Origin: Datura wrightii | Taxonomy: Eukaryota > Streptophyta > Magnoliopsida > Solanales > Solanaceae | Direction: 5' to 3' | Assembly (NCBI GenBank): GCA_035772735.1 | Contig: JASDFA010000016.1 | Location: 141,186,501 to 141,250,500, forward strand | Length of the DNA: 64,000 nt | Part shown: positions 10,889-21,408 of the stretch, piece by piece | Layout: the number at the start of each line of letters is the position of its first letter | How positions within the stretch are numbered: position 1 is the first letter of the stretch | Notes under the pieces: generated by a model | Told to the model about the DNA's origin: nothing | The model's database searches: none | What the model saw: only the letters and a program-made list of their open reading frames with translations | Position numbers and translations under genes: made by a program

Positions 10889-10926
10889 CTTACCCCACAC
10901 TTAAATCCTTGTTCGTCCTCGAACAA
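10889..10926 (-). promoter_or_regulatory. Element 3 polypurine tract and upstream hairpin
   Basis: Minus strand: TTGTTCG-AGGA-CGAACAA (10926-10909, perfect 7-bp stem), then GGATTT, then AAGTGTGGGGTAAG directly against the LTR. The tract would prime plus-strand DNA synthesis. Confidence 0.8.
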
Positions 10927-11175
10927 CAAACATACAATTCCTGCAATTTACATCCCAACCGCGCTACTATTGTACGACAATTTAAGCTATGGTCATACCG
11001 ATTACTCAATACAGCAAATCATCAAGAAAACATGCATTGTCTTATCAATGCAATGACCTTCAATACATTAAGACTTCCTAGACTTTAAGAATCGACTCTC
11101 GATAATGGCAAACTCATGCAAATCAGCTAATCAAGATATCCGACACGAAAATCAATCTTTCATCAAGCATGTGCC
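10927..11175 (-). other. Element 3 noncoding 3' region, left of nested element 2
   Basis: No gene. It is collinear with 25303-25556 of the tandem copy. Its end GTGCC (11171-11175) is the target duplication of element 2. The region resumes at 17143. Confidence 0.8.
11171..11175. repeat. Target-site duplication, left copy (element 2)
   Basis: GTGCC, identical to 17143-17147. Removing the element and one copy restores the sequence seen intact in the tandem copy near 25552. Confidence 0.95.
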
Positions 11176-12615
11176 TGTTCGGGTATTTTCTATAGGGGTT
11201 AAAAAACGACATGCAAGTGCACGTGGTCAAACAAGTAATAAAGTGGCTAAGTAAGCCAAGTATCGAACCAAAGAGACTCTGGATAAGTAAAAATTGCTCA
11301 AGTATACTATATTCTATCTTACTTCTATATATGATAACAACAACGTAACCAAAAGTTAAATAATTTTTGTTTATAAATTATGTACTAAAACTATTAACAA
11401 ATATCTACTTTGAATTGAAACTATGGATATGAGCATGCCAAGGTTAAGAACAAGTAATGAACTTGATTATAATCATAATTCGGTTATTCTTCTCTTCCAG
11501 TTGCTAGCCAAGAACATTAGCCTAGAGATTAAAACTCTTGTATTTAATCTCACTTAAGAATCATAAACCATCCGTCTACATTTCTGTGATCAAATGCAAT
11601 TTATGACCTAGCAATACAATTCCGGTTCCTAAATTGACTAATACGGCTTTCAAGTATATTTCTATCAGGAAAGCACATCAAAACTCAATTTTCCCAAATA
11701 AAGTTAAGAACAATACCCTATTAATTCACAACTTTCCAATTTCGTGCTCTCTCGAGTGAAATCGGAGTTTTTAGATGTACATTAATGTCGGCCACACACC
11801 AATGCAGTAGAAACAAGAATTAATAGAACAACATAGAAGAAGAAGATGAAAAACCATATAATTCAATAATGAAAATTCATCACCATTGTTCATAACCTCA
11901 GCAAGGAAGAGAATTAGCCACTCATTTGTGGATTAATCATCCTAAAACAAGTGTTAATCATACAAACAATTGATTGAAAGAAGAAAGAAAGAGAGAAAAA
12001 CCCTGAGCTTTTTCGTCCCTCAACTACCTGTAACCCACGTCCTTGCTCCACCAAGTCTGAATTATGAAAAATAAACCTAAGTGTGCTATTTATAGTAGTA
12101 AGACTCTTTTCCGGAATAACAAGCAACGTGTCACGGAGTGCATCGCAGATCCCGGCCTCCGTGACACGCTATGGACGCGGAAGCCCTCTGGAAATCACCC
12201 GAAATTGGCCCGGGCAGCACCCTGCCGCATTGGCAGCGTGTCACGCTGCTTGGGCAGCGCGTTGGCAACCCTTGGTCGCGGAGGCCACCTGCCGTGGCAT
12301 GTTGCCAACGCGCAGGTGGGCTGTTGTGAGCGGCCTGCCTGCCGTGGCACCTTGTCGACGTGCCGGTGGGCTTTTTTGTGCCTCCTCTTTGCCGACGTTC
12401 GCGTGTTGATTCCGTTTCCAAGCCTCTACCTCACCAACTCATGGATTAGTTGCTCAAAAGTCATCAAAACCTACAAAACAAAGGCTAATCATGTTGGTTA
12501 ACACATATCTTTACTTTATCTAAAATTGCATGAAAATGTATACAATAATCTTAGATAAACAAGACTAATTTAAGTCGTAAAGCGTATCTCGGGCATATAT
12601 TTTTGCCCGTGATCA
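11176..12615 (-). repeat. Element 2 3' LTR
   Basis: 1440 bp, TG...CA. TATA box (minus) at 12087-12094, 42-bp module at 12127-12168, and a further GC-rich palindrome (GCAGCGTGTCACGCTGC) at about 12232. The ORFs predicted across 12064-12501 come from this GC-rich block. Confidence 0.93.
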
Positions 12616-12652
12616 CAACCCCACACTTAAAGCCTTGTTCGTCCTCGAACAA
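12616..12652 (-). promoter_or_regulatory. Element 2 polypurine tract and hairpin
   Basis: TTGTTCG-AGGA-CGAACAA (12652-12635), then TAAGTGTGGGGTTG against the LTR. The hairpin is identical to that of element 3 although the flanking internal sequences differ. Confidence 0.8.
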
Positions 12653-14526
12653 TCTTTTACATATCATGCATATGGAGACTCCCACATAACTAATTTAGTA
12701 AGAGAATTCAAGTTACGGCTATAATGATTACGTAAGATACAAGCTAAAAATAGAGCATGCCTGATTTGATCATTGAAATGAAGTACAACTATGTTAAGAC
12801 TTCTTAACCTCAAGAATCGACTCTCAATCTTAGCAAACTCATGCAAATCAACTGATTAAGAAATCCCACATGAATTATATCCTTCATTCAACATGTGCCC
12901 CTCACGGAAAGAGAGTTACCCATTTTCACACGCAAAAACAATTTTTATATCCCAACATGTGTGGGTACATGCATAGAATTACACTTACTCTCACAAAGAA
13001 TTCACATGCATCATGTAATGACCCATAAGCTTGCCCTTAGTGTTTTATTCCACTAATTTAAGGATGTATGAATGTAAGATCAAGTAGGACTTTTTAGGTT
13101 GTAATGTAACTCAGGTGCGGGTAGGTACTATTATGATCAGTAATAGTGACTATCTTTCCTAAGCGCTTTTAATACATCACGCCTTCATTACGGACTTCCT
13201 TTCCCTCACTTCACCTTTTTCTCTTTTCATCTTTCTTTTTCCTCTTTTGTTCCCCCCTTTCTTTAGGCACTTTTAGCTTTTTAGTAAGGAGTTCTATAAG
13301 TAACTTTTCATTTATTTATTTTCTTACTCCCTACTAATACTCACCCATATTCAAACAAGTGCACCCTCGACCTTTCTCAACTCTTACAATTGCTACTTTC
13401 CCGTCTTTTTCATTCTTCTCACTCCTTTACTCTTTCGTATTTTTCCTTTAAGCGCTTAGGAGTTTTGGTTCAATTTCAAGGCTAATGAAGGAAAAAGGAT
13501 TAAGCTTATGTTGCAGTTGTCAAAGAATAGGCTCAAGGCTCAATGGGGTTAACTAGGATTAACTTTTCAAGGTAGGTATAATGAGGGATAAAAGTTTGGT
13601 TCATTCAAAGAAATGCCTAAATCATCTCCTACAATTCACATCCTTCATTTCGTTTTATATACACACCAGGCAAGTTCTAGACATTTCATAATAGCACAGA
13701 ATACTCAAAAACCTTACACTCATGGCACATGCTCAAATCAAGACACAATAAGTAGACTCTTACTCAGCTAATCACAAGAATTCAGAATTAAGCTTCAAAC
13801 ATATTGAGTCAAATTCAAGAGCCTAAGTGTCTCAAACAAAGTTATACACTTGCATGCTTCACACTGAACATACTTTCCTCTTACAAACATTTATAGCACA
13901 TAACAAGAACATCAAGCACCAATTAGTTACGGATTCAAAAACCATCCTACTGACTAATTTTCCTCAAGACGGTCGTCATCCATCCATCGTTGGAAACAGT
14001 CTCTAACTATGACTAAAAACATTATATACAGACAAAGAAAAAAAATTTCATTCTTCGGTTCAAAGACCCCCCGTCGGAAAAGAACCGAAAAGAAAAACCA
14101 ACGGGTGATGAAGTCATGCTTAATTCACAAAGATTTTTCAAATTTTTCAAATTTCTCACCAACTTTTGCACAAGGATTACATTCATCAAAATCGTTAAGC
14201 ACATAAATTTTTGAAATTTCCCTTGAAATTTCCCTCACCCCACACTTAAATCATGCTATGTCCTCATAGCATCAAATTAAAATTTACAAAGGGTGAGAAA
14301 TACTCCCTGGGGCCTTTAGGCTTAGCTAACAGCATGCGTTTCTTCGACTTTGCACAAGTGGGTGTTCAACCCCACACTTTTTCTCTTCCATGCTTGTTAG
14401 CTTCCTCCTCCACGGGTACTCAGACTTCCCCTCCATCTGCGCTTAACTTTCCACCAAAACAACAAAATATGAAAATAAACAAAAATTAACTCACTTGCAA
14501 GAAATTAAAATGGTACCTGTGGTACC
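12653..14526 (-). other. Element 2 noncoding 3' region
   Basis: About 1.9 kb with no supportable gene. It contains pyrimidine-rich stretches (about 13185-13260), the internal hairpin plus PPT-like tract at 14236-14272, and a PPT-like tract without hairpin at about 14371. It matches the start of the window (element A) from about 13390 onward. Confidence 0.75.
14236..14272 (-). promoter_or_regulatory. Internal hairpin plus PPT-like tract (element 2)
   Basis: Same as 831-866: ATGCTATG-AGGA-CATAGCAT, a five-base spacer, then AAGTGTGGGG on the minus strand. Unlike the LTR-edge tract, it lies inside the element. Confidence 0.6.
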
Positions 14527-14544
14527 CTTGGGTTGCGTCCCAAG
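14527..14544 (-). other. AGGCAA-type hairpin after the element 2 ORF
   Basis: CTTGGG/CCCAAG stem with loop ACGCAA (one loop base differs from the other copies), 40 bp past the ORF stop. Confidence 0.6.
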
Positions 14545-14583
14545 CAGCGCCTAATTTTACGTCGCGGCACGACGTACCAAGTT

Positions 14584-15531
14584 TCACCACTTTTTCCTCC
14601 ACCTTGAGGATATGAATCTCACCCCTAATTTCTTTTCAAATTTCCTCTTATGCTCCAGGGGTGGTGGTGAAAAATTGTAAGGACCAAACAGTAGGTGTTG
14701 CCTTTTTAACTTATTGGCCCTCAAGTAAGCGAAGTCATTTTGCCTCTCCGCATTGGCAAATTTCAAAATATATGGTGCTTGGTCCTCCTCTAGACATTTA
14801 TCTATAAGCTTGGAAGACTCTCTTTCTATGTTGTCCACCAAACTTAATGTCGAAAAATGAGTAGAGTGTGGTCCAATACACCTCAACTCTGAAACTGCAT
14901 TGTGCTTGACCTCCTTACTTGTATACTCCTTCTCAGCATCGACATCTATCTCTCCATTAATGTCAACTAGGGGATACTCTATCTCTTCTTCCACGAATAG
15001 ATTTTCCATAAGTGTGAGCCCATCACGGGGACACTCAAGAGATTCTAATTGTTGGGCTTCATCCAAAAATTCACCTTTGTGTTCCTTTTGTAGTTCCTCT
15101 TGAATATCGGCTAAAACTGTTACCTGCAATTTATCACACGCTTCGGCTTCAGCAATCATCTCCGTGAATTTGATGCTCATCCTTTCTAGAGCCTCTGCAT
15201 TCTCTTCTTGCTGAATTCTCAATACTGCCATCGCCTCCTTCATTGCTCCTGATTGCTCCAAGAGTTGTTTTAGCATGTCTTCTATTCGAGCTTGGCGTCC
15301 CAAGTCCTCATTTTCAGCATGCCTATACTCAGAAAAAACAACAAAAGGATCATAGTAGGGGCTTGGGGGATGGGAATATGCATTCGGACAGCCATCCCAA
15401 TGGCCATCTTGACCACCACATATATTGCACATGTTACAGTGTTGCCACAAGTGGGGTCCTCCGCAATTCAGACAAGATTCACCAAAATATGAGTATCCAC
15501 CATTTAAACCATTTGTATTCCACGATGTCAT
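14584..15531 (-). CDS. 315-aa zinc-knuckle-like protein of unknown function (element 2)
   Basis: Intact ORF with a true ATG, 149 bp inside the primer site, in the place where gag would be. The N-terminus has two closely spaced Cys/His clusters, CLNCGGPHLWQHC and CNICGGQDGHWDGC, resembling zinc knuckles. The middle (about residues 75-140) is Glu/Gln-rich and likely coiled coil. The C-terminus is basic, with KKLGVRF. No gag core (the CPHH region) or protease motif is visible. A decayed homologue lies on the plus strand at 26405-27412 in an element with a different LTR; both share FSTL-LVD and K-LGVRF motifs. Nucleic-acid binding or RNA packaging is an inference. Being intact in a young element suggests, but does not prove, past selection. 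Confidence 0.75.
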   Translation of the reverse strand: MTSWNTNGLNGGYSYFGESCLNCGGPHLWQHCNMCNICGGQDGHWDGCPNAYSHPPSPYYDPFVVFSEYRHAENEDLGRQARIEDMLKQLLEQSGAMKEAMAVLRIQQEENAEALERMSIKFTEMIAEAEACDKLQVTVLADIQEELQKEHKGEFLDEAQQLESLECPRDGLTLMENLFVEEEIEYPLVDINGEIDVDAEKEYTSKEVKHNAVSELRCIGPHSTHFSTLSLVDNIERESSKLIDKCLEEDQAPYILKFANAERQNDFAYLRANKLKRQHLLFGPYNFSPPPLEHKRKFEKKLGVRFISSRWRKKW

Positions 15532-15679
15532 GTTAATAAGGGTATACGAACAAGCAGAAAAATAAAATAAAATAAAATGAAAAAAAGAATTAAAACAAAC
15601 ACTAAGACCAAATTGTCAGCACTTAAGAAAAAAATATAGTAAATTTACACTTAAGAAAAATTCACCAATTGCCAAGTCT

Positions 15680-15696
15680 CCCCGGCAACGGCGCCA
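15680..15696 (-). promoter_or_regulatory. Primer-binding site, tRNA-Asp (element 2)
   Basis: Exact TGGCGCCGTTGCCGGGG on the minus strand, 6 bp from the LTR. Confidence 0.92.
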
Positions 15697-15702
15697 AAAA
15701 CT

Positions 15703-17142
15703 TGTTCGGGTATTTGCTATAGGGGTTAAAAACCGACACGCAAGTGCACGTGGTCAAACAAGTAATAAAGTGGCTAAGTAAGCCAAGTATCGAACCAAGG
15801 AGACTCTGGATAAGTAAAAATTGCTCAAGTATACTATATTCTATCTTACTTCTATATATGCTGACAACAACATAACCAAAAGTTAAATAATTTTTGTTTA
15901 TAAATTATGTACTAAAACTATTAACAAATATCAACTTTGAATTGAAACTATGGATATGAGCATGCCAAGGTTAAGAACAAGTAATGAACTTGATTATAAT
16001 CATAATTCGGTTATTCTTCTCTTCAAGTTGCTAGCCAAGAACATTAGCCTAGAGATTAAAACTCTCGTATTTAATCTCACTTAAGAATCATAAACCATCC
16101 GTCTACATTTCTGTGATCAAATGCAATTTATGACCTAGCAATACAATTCCGGTTCCTAAATTGACTAATACGGCTTTCAAGTATATTTCTATCAGGAAAG
16201 CACATCAAAACTCAATTTTCCCAAATCAAGTTAAGAACAATACCCTATTAATTCACAACTTTCCAATTTCGTGCTCTCTCGAGTGAAATCAGACTTTTTA
16301 GATGTACATTAATGTCGGCCACACACCAATGTAGTAGAAACAAGAATTAATAGAACAACATAGAAGAAGAAGATGAAAAACCATATAATTCAATAATCAA
16401 AATTCATCACCATTGTTCATAACCTCAGCAAGGAAGAGAATTAGCCACTCATTTGTGGATTAATCATCCTAAAACAAGTGTTGATCATACAAACAATTGA
16501 TTGAAAGAAGAAAGAAAGAGAGAAAAACCCTGAGCTTTTTCGTCCCTCAACTGCCTGTAACCCACGTCCTTGCTCCACCAAGTCTGAATTATGAAAAATA
16601 AACCTAAGTGTGCTATTTATAGTAGTAAGACTCTTTTCCGGAATAACAAGCAACGTGTCACGGAGTGCATCGCGGAGCCCGGCCTCCGTGACATGCTATG
16701 GACGCGGAAGCCCTCTGGAAATCACCCGAAATTGGCCCGGGCAGCACCCTGCCGCGTTGGCAGCGTGTCACGCTGCTTGGGCAGCGCGTTGGTAGCCCTT
16801 GGTCGTGGAGGCCACCTGCCGTGGCACGTTGCCAACGCGCAGGTGGGCTGTTGTGAGCGGCCTGCCTGCCGTGGCACCTTGTCGACGCGCCGGTGGGCTG
16901 TTTTGTGCCTCCTCTTTGCCGACGTTCGCGTGTTGATTCCGTTTCCAAGCCTCTACATCACCAACTCATGGATTAGTTGCTCAAAAGTCATCAAAACCTA
17001 CAAAACAAAGGCTAATCATGTTGGTTAACACATATCTTTACTTTATCTAAAATTACATGAAAATGTATACAATAATCTTAGATAAACAAGACTAATTTAA
17101 GTCGTAAAGCGTATCTCGGGCATATATTTTTGCCCGTGATCA
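15703..17142 (-). repeat. Element 2 5' LTR
   Basis: 1440 bp, same length as its partner. TATA box (minus) at 16614-16621 and 42-bp module at 16654-16695, with one arm mismatch not present in the 3' LTR. Confidence 0.93.
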
Positions 17143-18686
17143 GTGCCCTCACAACTCAAGAGAATCTTCCCCTTTTTGCTCATACGACTCACAAACATTC
17201 AAGAAGGGGCATGTACACACAATTTCACTCTCTCTCCCAAAAGAATTCACATGCATCATGTCATGACCCATAAGCTTTCCCTTAGTGTACTACTCCACTA
17301 ATATAAAGAAATGCAATGTAAGATCACGTAGGACTTTAATGGGTTGTAATGTAAGCTATGGAACTAGTAAATATTGGATTAGCCAATAATAGCCACTAGC
17401 ATCCTTAAGCGCCTTTTCAACACATCCCATCACTCATGGACATTTGTTTCTCTCTTTTTTTTTTCATCATCCCATTCTTGATGATTTTCTTTAGTATGAC
17501 CCATTTCATTAAGCACACTTGACACAACAACAAAGATTATTCATGCACCTTCATTATCGTTTATTTATAACAAGTGCACCTTCAACCTTTTCTTTTCCTT
17601 TCCTCACTCTGCTTTTCTTTTTCTTTTCACCTTTCTCACTCTTTGACACTTTGGGAAAATGATTTTCTCTTCTTAAGCACTTAAGAGTTTTGTATAGACT
17701 TTACGGCTAATGAAAAGAAGGAATTAAGCTCGGTTTACACTTTTTGGACAAAAGAAAGAAATAATCGGCTAAAGGCTCAAAGGGCTGACTAGGGTATACA
17801 ATCACAGAAAGGGGGGTATGACAAGGAAAAAAATAGAAACTCTCGGTTAAAAAAAAGAAATGCCTACATCCTTTCCTACAATACACCTCCTTCATTTCGT
17901 TTTGTACACACACCAGGCAAGTTCTAGACACTTCACAATAGCATGGAATATGAACACCTCACTTCACACTTTATGCACATGCTCGATTCAAGATGTATTC
18001 ACAGACTCTTCAATCAGCTAATTACAGGAATTCAAACATTAAGCCTCAATCACACTGAATCAAACTCTACAGCCTAGGTATCTCAACATATTTACAAAAT
18101 TGCATGCTTTCATACAAATCACCTTTGCATTTTGAATATCATGTACAACACGCAACCAAACTCTCGTAACCATATAGTAACTACAGGTTTCGGGATGCAA
18201 TCCACCAAAGAAAAAAACTGAAAAATAATTAAAAAAAACAAAATAAATCTACTCCTAACGACTACATTTCCCTTAAGACGGTCGTCATCCATCCATCATA
18301 GGGAACAGTCACTAGCTATGACTTCGGTTCAATGGGACCATTCTCGATAAAAGAATCAAAAACAAACGCTGAGAAACCCAAAATTAAAAAGTTCAAAAAT
18401 TTGCAAAATATCGATCATTTCGATAGAAAAAGAAAAAAAAATTATGTACACAATATTTTAAAGAAATTTTTAAAAATATCGATCATTTCGATAAACAAAA
18501 ATATTTACAGGATCAGCTGGCAACATTCAGCAACACACATCAATTTCACATCAATTTACAAATACAGAACGACACTTAAACAATTCACAAATCACAGGGA
18601 CAAACAACATACACAATAACAGAGGAGAACATACAAACAAAACAGCCCAGCCCAGCACCTAACTACTCCCACCCTACACTTAGTCC
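17143..18686 (-). other. Element 3 noncoding 3' region, right of nested element 2
   Basis: Starts with the second GTGCC. No gene. It includes Thr/Ser-codon-like pyrimidine tracts, and two copies of the 17-bp partial palindrome TATCGATCATTTCGATA (18409-18425 and 18477-18493), which are also duplicated in element B near 57555 and 57631. Confidence 0.75.
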
Positions 18687-18706
18687 GAACACTGTCCCCA
18701 GTGTTC
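18687..18706 (-). promoter_or_regulatory. Hairpin plus PPT-like tract after the second ORF (element 3)
   Basis: GAACACTG-GGGA-CAGTGTTC, a perfect 8-bp stem, starts just after the ORF stop at 18715. Five bases later is AAGTGTAGGGTGGG (18668-18681). Same design as the LTR-edge tract, different stem. Confidence 0.6.
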
Positions 18707-18714
18707 ACAAAAAG

Positions 18715-19970
18715 TCAAATAGCACAAAATCGGGTGGTGGAACTCCCTGATAAGTCAAAGTATTCCACTTCTTCATCGGGTGCTGCTGCTTCATCTCCCA
18801 TATCCGAGTCGCCTCCATCGTCATCATCGGACTCCACATCGGAGTCCTCCCGACGCGTCTCCTCATCTGTGGGGACGTCATCATCCATGGGCTCTACAAA
18901 TGCTGGCCCTACTCGGCATAAAGCCCTGGCGTTTTCGCCGAAGGGGTAATCTAGCTTGAGCTGCCATAGCTCCTCCTCCGTCGCTGGCCTCCCACCTATC
19001 CTTAGCTGGAGCATCTGCATCCGATACATCCGTGACATGTACTGGTCATCACGAGCATATCGCTCACCAAGTGTAAGCACTGGCCCGTGGGTGGTGTTGG
19101 GAGCCTTAGTTTTAGTAACATCTAAGGCCCGCCGCTCCAACTGCGGGATATAGTCAAGGGCCTCCTCCTCAACATCAAGGCCCTTGAGAAAGGTGGTGAG
19201 TAGTCCACCAAAATCATACCTGTGCCCCTGGTGCAACCGGGCTCTCTTCATGGAGAATATAATAACCGCCCCGACATTGATCTCCAGCCCTTTCATCAGG
19301 GCGTACACCAGGAAAACACGATCCTGGGTTACATCAGTCATATGTACCCCCGGGATGAGGCATGAGAAAACTATCTTCAGCCAGATTCGGGCTTCCCTGT
19401 TCATTTGTGAATATGGCAGAGTCTGGTGGTAGCCCCTTTCTTTGTGCCTGCTCCATCTAGCTGTAGATCGAGCCCCACACAATGTACGTCTGATGTCTGC
19501 ATAAGGTGGGGTAATGTTCAGCTGTCGGAGAACGTGGGTGTCTGTGTCCCACGCTCCTATGATGGCATTGAGTTGGTGGGGCTCCAGTGTGACTATCTGC
19601 CCTCTGATCTTGATGGTGTGGCTTCTAATTGACAGGTTCAAATTGGCATAGAACTCCCGAACCAGGTGCAAATTGCATTCCTTGGCTCCTCAAATATGAA
19701 ATTGAGCCCAGCTACCTTGATTCGGTGAACCATCCTGGGGAACTCCTGTGCGAATGGCTCCCGTGCTATATGCTCCTCGGGGAAATATTTATTCTCTTTG
19801 TGCTTTGCGTACCACTTTTTCCCCTTGTCGGTCACCCATCTTGTTCCATATTAGCGGCGTTGGCCGCGTGGAACTGCTGGTGCTGCTGGGACTGCTGTGC
19901 CCAGTCTGAGTCGCTTCCTTCCGGTGCCTGAAGTTGTTGCACCTTTCCCTTTCTCTTGCCGGCTTGCCAT
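18715..19970 (-). pseudogene. Second ORF of element 3: 'putative plant transposon protein'-like
   Basis: The likely ATG is at 19970. The first 39 codons contain a basic patch (GRKRLRLG), then a TAA at 19853-19851. The frame resumes with KWYAKHKENKYFPEE and is then shifted by one base near 19680. The downstream frame (19671-18715) has LVREFYANLNL, VYALMKGLEI and a very acidic C-terminus. The REFYANL region resembles the domain known as 'putative plant transposon protein' (Transposase_32), which I recall from plant retroelement proteins, some labelled envelope-like. No signal peptide or membrane segment is visible. It sits between protease and PPT, where Athila elements carry an env-like gene. 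One nonsense codon and one frameshift make this copy dead. Confidence 0.65.
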
Positions 19971-19975
19971 TTTAC

Positions 19976-20669
19976 CTGTCAACCCAAGTAAACAAGCTCA
20001 ATGTTAAGCTCACGGTTATTAACTTCGGCTAAGGTCGGGTTACGCTAAGTTACCCCACGCTTAGTCCTTAGCTACAGTTACAACACTACGGTAAGAATAA
20101 CTCTATTTACACAAAACAACCAACTATACAATCATGCTTAGTGCGTTCGAAAGAAAATTCGACAGTATAACTTTGGCATACTACTCAGACTTCGTACAGC
20201 TAATCACAATCACTACCATCGCTAGCATTTTAACTATCGCACTTAGCCAAGAAAAACAAAGAAACAAAAATAACAACAAAAACTTATATACATGAACCTA
20301 TCTAACCAACCAAATTCGAACAAATTTAAACATTTACCCAAACCCGAGAATCCGTCGTCTATTAACATCCAAACACTTTGTACATCGACTTATCTCATTC
20401 AAAACATACACCCCGACATAAAATTCACGATTTCAACACATTTCCAACTTCAAATTCAACAACAAGCCCTAGAATTGATTTTATCAATCAAATTCGAATA
20501 ATTTATACAATCGACATGTTCAAACAATCATAACGACATTCCGAACATTTATCAATCAACAAATAACTCGAATTCATGCTTAATTACTATATAGGTCAAT
20601 TTAGCTCACCTCCCATGCATAATTTCGAAGAAAAGCGACAAACACTTGAGAGGGAATCAGAAAACATAC
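19976..20669 (-). other. Possible leader intron before the second ORF (prediction)
   Basis: Minus strand: a CAAG|GTATGT donor at 20670/20669 and a TTGACAG|G acceptor at 19976/19975, six bases before the ATG of the second ORF. The interval is AT-rich, about 694 nt, with no gene. Element B has the same AAAG|GTATGT donor context at 63811-63818. No transcript evidence; this is a motif-based inference. A PPT-like AAGCGTGGGGT with a weak AGGA hairpin lies within at about 20052-20072. Confidence 0.4.
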
Positions 20670-21130
20670 CTTGAAGTTGAAGAATCAAAGAAAACTCGGT
20701 AATTTGTTGCCTTAAGCCGTGGCACGTTGATGGGGGAGGGGTTTTGGGATGTTTGGTCGTGGAGGAATTAGAAAATGAGGGGAAAAGGGGAGGTTTCGGG
20801 GTTAAAAAGGTAGAAAAATACGCGGGTCACCCGGCGACCCGGTGTGACCCGTCGCGATATACACGACAACGTGTCACGGAGTGCATCACGGTGCACTGCC
20901 TCCGTGACACGTAGCCATCGCGATAGCATTCTGGAAATTTTAAAATTTTCGGGTTATACCTCAACGTGTCACAGAGGGTAACGTGGAGGTCCTCCTCCGT
21001 GACACGGAGCTATTGCCCCAGCTCACTGTTGTCTACTTTTTATTAATTTTTCTTACCTCGACTTTTCCTTCACGATTTCGTGCACATTTTCCTCCGTTTG
21101 ACCTGGAAATCATCTCACTATACAAAATTG
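20670..21130 (-). promoter_or_regulatory. Internal promoter-like block with two 42-bp modules (element 3)
   Basis: Contains inverted-repeat modules at 20870-20911 (perfect arms) and 20965-21006 (one mismatch), 95 bp apart, as in the LTR U3. Another inverted repeat, GGGTCAC/GTGACCC, is at about 20824-20850. Upstream sequence CTAACCAA...TTTCCAGGTCAAA echoes the LTR's CTAACCAA...TTTTGCAGGTAAAA. It lies just before the second ORF. No clear TATA box is seen. A second promoter for the second ORF is an inference. Confidence 0.5.
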
Positions 21131-21257
21131 GTTAGAATTATAGGTTTCACCTAACTAAAATAAAAAACAATAACTAAAATGAAAAATTTTGTAATAAATC
21201 AAGAAAAAGAAAAAGCAAAATCTATTTACACTTTACAAAATGAAAGAAAAATTTTTT

Positions 21258-21275
21258 CACGGGTTGCCTCCCGTG
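21258..21275 (-). other. AGGCAA-loop hairpin after protease (element 3)
   Basis: CACGGG-AGGCAA-CCCGTG, stem bases 2 and 3 differ from elements A, 2 and C with matching changes on the other arm. About 135 bp past the protease stop. Confidence 0.65.
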
Positions 21276-21408
21276 CAGCGCCTGGTTTACCGTCGCGGCT
21301 CGACGTCATTTAATCTCAATTGTCCGCTAGGGTGATGGACGATTTCTCTCGATCACCGTCCTCCCCCCAGTAGTGCTTACACCTATCCGGTGGTCTTCCC
21401 ATTAACTC

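Larger units (their letters stand above)
11176..17142 (-). mobile_element. Element 2: complete non-autonomous LTR retrotransposon
   Basis: Two 1440-bp LTRs (11176-12615 and 15703-17142) bound an internal region with PBS, one intact ORF, both hairpin types and a PPT. The 5-bp target duplication GTGCC is exact on both sides. The uninterrupted target sequence survives at about 25545-25590. LTR similarity by eye is high, so this looks like the most recent insertion in the window. LTR ends and 3' region resemble element A. It needs pol, and probably particle protein, from another element. Confidence 0.95.

Noticed and set aside
18332..18619. 95-aa ORF in AT-rich sequence
   Set aside because: Antisense to element 3's noncoding 3' region, low-complexity Lys/Asn/Ile composition, not open in element B.
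18715..19970. Viral envelope glycoprotein in the env position
   Set aside because: No signal peptide, membrane segment or cysteine-rich ectodomain is visible. The REFYANL-type domain and acidic tail fit the 'putative plant transposon protein' group better.
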